6,752 nt of DNA from Chloroflexota bacterium. GTDB lineage: Bacteria; Chloroflexota; Anaerolineae; Anaerolineales; Anaerolineaceae. The notes below the pieces were generated by a model. It saw only the letters and a list, made by a program, of their open reading frames with translations, did not search any database and was not told where the DNA came from. This document shows, in pieces, positions 1 through 5,446 of the stretch. Location of the stretch: the NCBI GenBank assembly GCA_019136175.1, contig JAGVUS010000213.1:1-6752 (forward strand), read 5' to 3'. A program made the translations under genes and the position numbers. The first letter of the stretch is position 1. Every line of letters starts with the position of its first letter.

Positions 1-1
1 G

Positions 2-883
2 AAAAAGTTATTTCCACGCAGGTCCATCACCATTGGGACACGGGAAGCCCTCTACGGGTATTCCTTTGTAATCATCTGGATCATTGGGTTTGCACTCTTT
101 ACGGCAATCCCGCTGGTGCAAACGTTTCTGTACAGCCTGAACCAGGTGACGGTTTCCGCAACCGGCATCATCCTGGATTCTGTCAAATGGGCTAATTACT
201 CCCGGGCATTGTTCACCGATCCCACTTTTGTCCAGTTGTTGATCGAGTACAGCATCGAGACCCTGGTGTCAGTCCCCATTGTCATCATCTTCTCCATGAT
301 CATTGCCCTGTTCCTGAACCTGAAATTCAGGTTCAAGGGCATCTTCCGCACCATCTTTTTTCTGCCGGTGGTCATCACCAGCGGACCAGTCATCCGCGAG
401 TTGACTGCACAGGGGGCAACATCCGTCCCCGGCATCACCAATACCGCAGCAGTGGGTGAATTTTTAGCCCAGCTGCCGGTCTATTTACGAAACCCGATTG
501 AATACCTGCTGACCTCGTTTATCCTGATCCTCTGGTTTTCCGGGGTTCAAATCCTGATCTACCTCTCCAGCCTGCAAAAAATAGACAAGAGCATCTATGA
601 AGCAGCAGCCATTGACGGAGCCTCCGCCTGGGAATCCTTCTGGAAAATCACCCTGCCATCCCTCTCCAAGACCACTGTGATTAACGCCGTCTATACGATC
701 ATCACTCTCTCGCATTTTTCCGAAAATAAGGTCATCAAGTATATCTACAGCCAGACCTATGCCGTGGAAGGCGGGATTGGCTATTCAAGCGCCATGTCCT
801 TCCTGTTTTTCATTGTCCTGGTTGTGCTTTTGTTGATTATCTACCTGCTCCTGAATGTACGAACGGAGAAAAAGGTTAAATAA
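2..883 (+). CDS. CUT1 ABC sugar transporter permease, MalF-type (5' partial)
   Basis: Inner-membrane subunit of a binding-protein-dependent sugar importer, expected to pair with the next gene's product. The frame is open from the window edge to TAA at 881-883 and gives 293 residues. A GTG at 116 lies inside the first membrane helix and is not a credible start, because the sequence before it encodes a typical MalF-like N-terminus: a basic stretch, TREALYGY, then a hydrophobic helix at about 59-118. The true start is probably only a few codons upstream of base 1. The cytoplasmic EAA loop that contacts the ATPase is clear at about 596-660 (YEAAAIDGASAWESFWKITL), with EAA at 599-607 and DGA at 614-622. 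A longer extracellular segment (about 380-510, containing TAQGATSVPGI) separates two hydrophobic regions, as in many permeases of this subfamily. The C-terminus is a hydrophobic helix followed by a basic tail. Sugar specificity cannot be read from the sequence; neighbours suggest a gluco-oligosaccharide. Confidence 0.93.
   Translation, partial: KKLFPRRSITIGTREALYGYSFVIIWIIGFALFTAIPLVQTFLYSLNQVTVSATGIILDSVKWANYSRALFTDPTFVQLLIEYSIETLVSVPIVIIFSMIIALFLNLKFRFKGIFRTIFFLPVVITSGPVIRELTAQGATSVPGITNTAAVGEFLAQLPVYLRNPIEYLLTSFILILWFSGVQILIYLSSLQKIDKSIYEAAAIDGASAWESFWKITLPSLSKTTVINAVYTIITLSHFSENKVIKYIYSQTYAVEGGIGYSSAMSFLFFIVLVVLLLIIYLLLNVRTEKKVK
315..335. repeat. Perfect 10+1+10 inverted repeat inside the MalF-type permease gene
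   Basis: The left arm TGAACCTGAA (315-324) and right arm TTCAGGTTCA (326-335) are exact reverse complements around a single A. A further complementary pair, GCCCT (305-309) and AGGGC (336-340), could extend a hairpin with a one-sided 5-base bulge. The stretch encodes FLNLKFRFKG of the permease. It could be a dyad operator-like site, an mRNA hairpin or chance; only the symmetry itself is seen. Confidence 0.6.
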
Positions 884-887
884 GGAG
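882..887 (+). promoter_or_regulatory. Shine-Dalgarno site deciding the start of the MalG-type permease
   Basis: AAGGAG overlaps the stop codon of the preceding permease and sits 9 bases before the ATG at 897. It favours 897 over the in-frame ATG at 855, which lies inside the upstream gene and would add 14 charged residues (MYERRKRLNKEHRT) before the real N-terminus. The two permeases are therefore separated by only 13 bases and are probably co-translated. Confidence 0.8.
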
Positions 888-896
888 CACCGAACC

Positions 897-1829
897 ATGA
901 TGAAAAAGATGATTCCGGGAAATATCAAAAGCTTTTTGCTGGGCAGCCGCACAGACTACGGGTTGATATTTAAAATTATTCTGTACCTGTTGCTGATTGC
1001 AATTGGCTTTGTCTATCTGTACCCGTTGTTGTTCATGTTTGTTACCAGCATGAAGAGTCCCGGCGACCTGCTGAACCCCATGGTGCAGTGGGTTCCCACA
1101 GAATTTTTTACCGGAAATTATGTAAAGGCATTTCGGGTGCTCGATTATCCCACCACCCTGCTTTCCACATTGTTGGTCAGCCTGGTTCCATCCATCATTC
1201 AAGCCATTGTCTGTTCGCTGGTTGGGTACGGTCTGGCAAGATACCGGTTTTGGGGCAAAAACTTGATGTTCATGTTAATTCTTGCCACTTTTATCATCCC
1301 TGCCCAAACAACTGTCATTCCGCAGATGTTAACCTACAAAAACCTTGGATTACTTGGCAATATTCTGTCACTGATTCTCCCGGCAACCATGGGACAGGGT
1401 TTTCGAAGTGCCATTTTCATCCTGATTTTCTACCAAACGTTCAGCTCCCTGCCCAAAGTACTGGAGGAAGCAGCACGCCTGGATGGCGCATCGGACTTGC
1501 GCATCTTCCTGAGGGTTGCTGTTCCTGCTGCCATCCCCTCATATATCATTTCCATTATTTTCTCCACTGTCTGGTACTGGAACGAAACCTACCTGACGGT
1601 CATTTTCCTTGAGGGCGGCATCCAGACCCTCCCCATGCAGTTATCCAAGTTTGTCCAGGCGTATGAAAACCTGTACCCGCCTGGAATGGTGAACATTTTT
1701 GATCGGTTAAACGAAGCCGTCAAGCTGAGCGGAACCTTTTTGAACATCCTGCCATTGTTGGTGATGTACTTCATCCTGCAAAAGTGGTTTGTGGAATCCG
1801 TGGAACGGACAGGGATTACCGGTGAATAA
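897..1829 (+). CDS. CUT1 ABC sugar transporter permease, MalG-type
   Basis: Second membrane subunit of the same sugar importer, 310 residues from the ATG at 897, near the upper end of the usual size for this family. After a short basic N-terminus comes a first helix (about residues 22-48, ending VYLYPLLFMFVTSMKSP, the normal MalG-type opening). Four or five further hydrophobic segments follow. The ATPase-contacting loop is clear: EAA at residues 191-193 and DGA at 196-198, within LEEAARLDGASDLRIFLRV. The C-terminus FVESVERTGITGE matches the usual GxxxGxxKG-like ending. A segment of about 30 residues (QAYENLYPPGMVNIFDRLNE) lies before the last helix and is longer than in the shortest homologues. 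The start was chosen from the strong ribosome site at 882-887; the ATG at 900 is an alternative. No ATPase gene lies between or after the permeases, so the ATPase is expected elsewhere in the genome. Confidence 0.94.
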   Translation: MMKKMIPGNIKSFLLGSRTDYGLIFKIILYLLLIAIGFVYLYPLLFMFVTSMKSPGDLLNPMVQWVPTEFFTGNYVKAFRVLDYPTTLLSTLLVSLVPSIIQAIVCSLVGYGLARYRFWGKNLMFMLILATFIIPAQTTVIPQMLTYKNLGLLGNILSLILPATMGQGFRSAIFILIFYQTFSSLPKVLEEAARLDGASDLRIFLRVAVPAAIPSYIISIIFSTVWYWNETYLTVIFLEGGIQTLPMQLSKFVQAYENLYPPGMVNIFDRLNEAVKLSGTFLNILPLLVMYFILQKWFVESVERTGITGE

Positions 1830-3189
1830 GGTCTGGTTTTTCTTCCTTGTCTTTACCCTGCTGCTTTCCGCCTGCACACCGGCTCAGGTCAATATCCCTG
1901 TTGAAACTGGCAGCCCGGTGATCGTAGCAGAGAATACGGTGGAACCCACTCATCCATTGGAGACCAGTCCGGCAGCGACCCTGCCTTCGGTGGACATTGA
2001 TGAGATCATCGAATATGAAATGAAAGGTTCCTTTGATTATTTTTGGGAACAAGCCAATACGGATATGGACAGCCCCGGATATGGGCTGATCCGCGATCGC
2101 TATCCCGGATCGGAAGGAATTGCAAGTATCGCAGCCGTTGGGTTTGGATTAACCGCGTACCTGGTGGGAATAGAGAAAGGCTACATTACCAGGGAAGCAG
2201 GCATGGAACGAGTCAACCACACACTCGACACCCTGCTGGCATTGGACCGGGTGGAAGGTTTTTACTACCACTTTTTGGATATGAAGACGGGAAAGCGCGC
2301 CTGGAACAGTGAGGTTTCGAGCATTGACACTGCCATCCTGATGATGGGGGTGCTCTCTGCCGGTGAATATTTTGCAGGTGAGATTGAAACCAAAGCACAA
2401 GAGCTCTATGAAGAAGTCAACTGGACCTGGTTCCTGGATGAATCCCGCAATATGTTTTACATGGCATACCGTCCTGAAAAGGGGTTTGAAGGTCATTGGG
2501 ATTTTTATGCCGAACAGTTGATGCTTTATGTCCTGGCAGCTGGATCTGATACCCACCCGATAGACTCCCTCCCTTACTACACCTTTACCCGGCACAAGGC
2601 GAAGTATGGAACCGGGCAACCCTTCATCCATTCCTGGTTTGGTTCCATCTTCACTCACCAGTTCAGCCACGCCTGGATTGATTTTCGAGGACGCACAGAT
2701 AAAAAAGAGGTGAACTGGTTTGAAAATTCAGTGGAGGCTTCCCTGGCACAGGTCAATTTTGCCGCTGCCATGGATGAAAAATACCTGACCCTGGGACCCA
2801 ATGCCTGGGGATTAACTGCCTGCGATGGTCCGGATGGGTATAACGGACTGTATGGTGCTCCTCCCTCCGGCTTTGACAACAAAGCCCACCTGGTTGATGA
2901 TACCGTTCCTCCAGCTGGCGCCATCGGCTCGATTGTTTTTGTGCCCGAAGCAGCAGAACGAGCCATGGCATATTATTATTCTCTGGATCAGTTAAATGGT
3001 AAATACGGTTTTTTGGATGCATTCAACCTCAGCCGTGACTGGTATGCCAACGATTGGATTGGGATTGACAAAGGAATTACCCTGTTAATGCTGGCAAATT
3101 ACCAGGACAACATTGTGTACAAAGTTACAATGGAAAACAAGTCCATCCTGCAAGGATTAAACCTTCTCGAAATCATCGAAACCAGGTAG
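1822..3189 (+). CDS. Lipoprotein GH144-like glycoside hydrolase ('glycoamylase' family), probable extracellular endo-beta-1,2-glucanase
   Basis: Predicted surface-anchored glycan hydrolase of 455 residues. The start is GTG at 1822, overlapping the permease stop by 8 bases, with a weak ribosome site (AGGGA, 1811-1815). The N-terminus is a compact type II signal: NKVW, a hydrophobic stretch, then lipobox LSAC with the lipidated Cys at 18. A Thr/Pro/Glu-rich spacer (about residues 19-52) leads into the catalytic domain (about 55-450). The domain matches Pfam Glycoamylase (PF10091), an (alpha/alpha)6-barrel family whose characterised GH144 members hydrolyse beta-1,2-glucan; the 'glucoamylase' label is historical. 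Conserved blocks include SSIDTAIL (Asp169), WDFYAEQLM (Glu231), FSHAWIDFR (His283), NAWGLTACDGPDGY, KYGFLDAFNL (Asp399) and GIDKG (Asp416). The acidic residues in these blocks are candidates for catalysis, inferred from conservation with the second copy at 4202-5446. Substrate assignment is by family only; a related beta-glucan is possible. Confidence 0.87.
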   Translation: MNKVWFFFLVFTLLLSACTPAQVNIPVETGSPVIVAENTVEPTHPLETSPAATLPSVDIDEIIEYEMKGSFDYFWEQANTDMDSPGYGLIRDRYPGSEGIASIAAVGFGLTAYLVGIEKGYITREAGMERVNHTLDTLLALDRVEGFYYHFLDMKTGKRAWNSEVSSIDTAILMMGVLSAGEYFAGEIETKAQELYEEVNWTWFLDESRNMFYMAYRPEKGFEGHWDFYAEQLMLYVLAAGSDTHPIDSLPYYTFTRHKAKYGTGQPFIHSWFGSIFTHQFSHAWIDFRGRTDKKEVNWFENSVEASLAQVNFAAAMDEKYLTLGPNAWGLTACDGPDGYNGLYGAPPSGFDNKAHLVDDTVPPAGAIGSIVFVPEAAERAMAYYYSLDQLNGKYGFLDAFNLSRDWYANDWIGIDKGITLLMLANYQDNIVYKVTMENKSILQGLNLLEIIETR

Positions 3190-3201
3190 AGTTCCAATAC
3201 C

Positions 3202-4182
3202 ATGATCACCATAAAAGACGTTGCGAAACGCGCCAATGTCAGCATTACCTCCGCATCCTATGCGCTTAACGGCACCGGAACCATCAGCGAAGCCACGCGG
3301 CAGCGCGTGCTGCAAGCGGCAGAAGATTTGAATTACCACCCCAATGCCTTTGCCAGGCACCTTAAAAAACAAAAGACCAGGACGCTGGGCGTGTTCATCA
3401 CTCGCTTTGGAGGTTCTTTCTATGAAGAAATCCTGGAGGGCATCCATGATGCTGTATTGCAGACTGAATATGAACTGATTGTCTGCCCGGAAAGCCGCAC
3501 AAAACGGAAAATCCTGACCCAGCGGCAGGTGGATGGTGCCATCGTTTTTGATTCAAAAATCCAGAGCGAAGTAATCATCAAGCTTGCATCCAAGGGATAT
3601 CCGATTGTTGTACTGGACCGCCAATTGGACGTGGAATATGTATTCCCATTGCTGTTGGATAATCAGCAGGGCGTGAAGGAAGCCTTTCAGCACTTGTATG
3701 CAGGCGGAGCGCGCAAGATGTTCTTCATCTCAGGGGCACTGGACTCGTTGGACAACACCGAGCGTATGCGGGCATTCCTGGAAGAAGGTGAACATCACCA
3801 TATCCAGATCCCGGTTTTTAACGGTAACTTCACGGAAGAATCGGGGTATGCAGTTGCAAAACTGATCATTCAAGCAAACGACCTGCCAGATGCTGTGTTC
3901 TGTGCAAACGACCAGATGGCAATTGGTTTTCTGCGGGCAATGAATGAACATCACCTGCGAGCGCCAAACGATATTGCCGTGATTGGGTTTGATGATATTC
4001 AGATCGCCCGTTATACACAACCTTCTTTAACCACCATAGGAGCATCCCGTTTTCTATGGGGCTCGTTGGCAGCCAACTGGTTGATTGATTTCCTGGAAAA
4101 TGGCACCCCGTTCCCCGCCTACCGGATCCCGGTAGAGTTAATCATCCGGGAATCATCAGCAAAAACAATACAACGCACATAA
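3202..4182 (+). CDS. LacI-family transcriptional regulator
   Basis: DNA-binding sugar-responsive repressor of 326 residues, placed 12 bases after the lipoprotein hydrolase and in the same direction. The N-terminal helix-turn-helix occupies residues 3-24 (TIKDVAKRANVS, then SITSASYALNG). Helix 3 of the headpiece follows (ATRQRVLQAAEDLNYHPN, 31-48). The hinge helix NAFARHLKKQ (48-57) carries the Leu54 that normally intercalates in the operator minor groove. The periplasmic-binding-protein-like effector domain starts at about 60 (TLGVF) and shows the family hallmarks CANDQMAIG, VIGFDD (GFDD at 262-265) and PSLTT (274-278). It probably controls this operon, including itself, with an imported or partly digested oligosaccharide as effector; that is inference from position. 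The ribosome site is weak (AGG/GAG around 3184-3191), so it may be translated at a low level. No operator can be assigned within the window because the operon's promoter lies outside it. Confidence 0.96.
   Translation: MITIKDVAKRANVSITSASYALNGTGTISEATRQRVLQAAEDLNYHPNAFARHLKKQKTRTLGVFITRFGGSFYEEILEGIHDAVLQTEYELIVCPESRTKRKILTQRQVDGAIVFDSKIQSEVIIKLASKGYPIVVLDRQLDVEYVFPLLLDNQQGVKEAFQHLYAGGARKMFFISGALDSLDNTERMRAFLEEGEHHHIQIPVFNGNFTEESGYAVAKLIIQANDLPDAVFCANDQMAIGFLRAMNEHHLRAPNDIAVIGFDDIQIARYTQPSLTTIGASRFLWGSLAANWLIDFLENGTPFPAYRIPVELIIRESSAKTIQRT
3545..3559. repeat. Perfect 7+1+7 palindrome inside lacI
   Basis: TTTTTGA and TCAAAAA flank a single T (3552), within the codons for VFDSKI of the regulator. 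It is A/T-rich and short, and lacks the central CG common in LacI-type operators, so chance or codon use may explain it. Recorded as a sequence feature only. Confidence 0.35.
4119..4135. repeat. 7+3+7 G/C-rich inverted repeat near the 3' end of lacI
   Basis: CTACCGG (4119-4125) and CCGGTAG (4129-4135) are exact reverse complements around ATC, ending 47 bases before the lacI stop codon. In mRNA this would form a stable short hairpin about 65 bases upstream of the next gene's start. No U-run follows, so it is not an intrinsic terminator. It could be an RNA-processing or stability element or a regulator site, or may have no role. Confidence 0.4.
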
Positions 4183-4191
4183 ATCTTCGCA

Positions 4192-4197
4192 CAGGAA
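4192..4197 (+). promoter_or_regulatory. Ribosome binding site of the cytoplasmic GH144-like gene
   Basis: CAGGAA lies 4 bases before the ATG at 4202, in the 19-base gap after lacI. It supports 4202 as the start and hence the absence of any signal peptide: the protein begins MQISTILEDELKGS, which aligns with the start of the catalytic domain of the lipoprotein paralogue. Confidence 0.6.
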
Positions 4198-4201
4198 TCA
4201 T

Positions 4202-5446
4202 ATGCAAATTTCCACAATTCTGGAAGATGAATTGAAGGGGTCGGTTGATTTTTTTCTCGATTACACCAATCAGGATCAAACCAGCAAGGGGTTCGGATTA
4301 ACGGCAGATTCCACCAAGAAGCCCCAGCTTGCTTCAATTGCTTCGTCAGGTTTTGCACTCTCCGCCTGGATCATTGCCTGTGAGCGGAAATATCTCCCAC
4401 GGCAAAGGGCATTGGATCTTACCAGGAAAACCCTGTACACACTCTACAATCATGCCTGCCATCACCGGGGATTTTTTGCTCATTTTCTACACATGGACTC
4501 TGCACAACGCTTTAAAACCTGCGAATATTCCACAATCGATACCTCTCTCTGCCTGAACGGGGTGATCACTGCCGCCGCCTACTTTGATGACCTGGAAACC
4601 AGCGAAATTGCACAGCGTATTCTGGAAAGAGTGGACTGGAATTTCCTGGTCTTTGAGCAGGGAGACCGGACTCTGTTTCACATGGCATATAACCCGGACC
4701 GAAACGGCGATTATGTGCATGGCGAGCCCGGTTTCATATCCCAATGGGACATGGCGGCTGAACAAAAAATGATGTACCTGCAGGCTGCCAGCCGGGTACA
4801 ACCGGAAACAGCACAAAAGCTATACCACGGATTTTCCCGTGATACCGGAAGCTTTGGGGGAAGCAAAATCATCATCAATCCCGGAGGCAATTTGTTTGCC
4901 TACCAGTTTAGTGAAGCCTGGATGGACTTTCGCAGCTACCTGGACCCGGATGGATTGGATTGGTTTGCAAATACCCAACTTGCTGCACTGGCGAACCGGC
5001 AATTCTGCCTGGAGAACCGCAGCCAGTACCGAACCTACCACGAAAACAGTTGGGGGCTCAGCGCAGGCGACAGTCCCAAGGGATACGCCGTATTTGGCAG
5101 CAGCCCTTCCCTGCAAAATCCCCACCATAACGGAACGGTCTCCATCTATGCTGCTTTGGCATGTCTGCCCTTTCTCCCCGACCTGACGCGGGAGTTGGTT
5201 GATTATCTTTACCATCACCAACCCCAAACCTGGGGAAAATATGGTTTTTATGATGCCTACAACCTGGATGTCACCCCGCCATGGTACAGCAGTGCCATTT
5301 ATGGCATAGACAAGGGGTGTTCCATGATCATGATTGAAAATGCCCTGAGTGGATTGGTTTGGGAAACATACACCAATAGCCCGCTCATCCAAAAATCCCT
5401 GATGATTCTCGGCTTTACCAGTCGGGAAGGAGAACGACATGAGTAA
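4202..5446 (+). CDS. Cytoplasmic GH144-like glycoside hydrolase ('glycoamylase' family)
   Basis: Second member of the same hydrolase family, 414 residues and essentially only the catalytic domain: it starts at the block equivalent to IIEYEMKGSFDYF of the lipoprotein and has no signal or membrane segment, so it should act in the cytoplasm. The two copies are divergent paralogues sharing the same ordered blocks. These are STIDTSLCL (Asp113), WDMAAEQKM (Glu187), FSEAWMDFR (Glu238, where the lipoprotein has His283), NSWGLSAGDSPKGY, KYGFYDAYNL (Asp351) and YGIDKG (Asp370). It carries a short insertion (NPDRNGDYVHGEPGFISQ) before the WDMAAEQ block. A likely role is trimming imported beta-1,2-gluco-oligosaccharides, perhaps by releasing disaccharides as reported for some GH144 enzymes; this is inference. 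The start is supported by the ribosome site at 4192-4197. Its last 8 bases overlap the start of the GH35-like gene. Retention of the acidic blocks argues against a decayed duplicate. Confidence 0.86.
   Translation: MQISTILEDELKGSVDFFLDYTNQDQTSKGFGLTADSTKKPQLASIASSGFALSAWIIACERKYLPRQRALDLTRKTLYTLYNHACHHRGFFAHFLHMDSAQRFKTCEYSTIDTSLCLNGVITAAAYFDDLETSEIAQRILERVDWNFLVFEQGDRTLFHMAYNPDRNGDYVHGEPGFISQWDMAAEQKMMYLQAASRVQPETAQKLYHGFSRDTGSFGGSKIIINPGGNLFAYQFSEAWMDFRSYLDPDGLDWFANTQLAALANRQFCLENRSQYRTYHENSWGLSAGDSPKGYAVFGSSPSLQNPHHNGTVSIYAALACLPFLPDLTRELVDYLYHHQPQTWGKYGFYDAYNLDVTPPWYSSAIYGIDKGCSMIMIENALSGLVWETYTNSPLIQKSLMILGFTSREGERHE
5427..5432 (+). promoter_or_regulatory. Shine-Dalgarno site of the GH35-like gene
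   Basis: AAGGAG, within the end of the preceding gene, lies 6 bases before the ATG at 5439. It is the best-spaced strong ribosome site in the window and fixes the start of the GH35-like enzyme, whose first codons overlap the preceding stop (TAA at 5444-5446). Confidence 0.8.

Noticed and set aside
116..883. The GTG at 116 as start of the MalF-type permease
   Set aside because: The same frame is open to the window edge and encodes the expected basic N-terminus and first membrane helix; starting at 116 would cut that helix.
855..896. N-terminal extension of the MalG-type permease from the ATG at 855
   Set aside because: It overlaps the end of the upstream gene, adds a charged non-family stretch, and lacks the strong ribosome site that precedes 897.
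1088..1612. A 174-codon same-strand open frame within the MalG-type permease
   Set aside because: It is out of frame with a clearly coding permease, has no recognisable domain, and its His/Cys/Ser-rich composition is that of a shadow frame.
2093..2100. GCGATCGC octamer, identical to the cyanobacterial HIP1 element
   Set aside because: One isolated copy inside coding sequence; HIP1 is meaningful only when highly repeated across a genome.
2149..2670. A 173-codon minus-strand open frame opposite the lipoprotein hydrolase
   Set aside because: Antisense shadow of well-conserved coding sequence with no family motifs.
3545..3559. The A/T-rich 7+1+7 palindrome as a LacI operator
   Set aside because: It lacks the central CG and lies within codons that fit the regulator's effector domain; without a second copy there is no reason to call it an operator.
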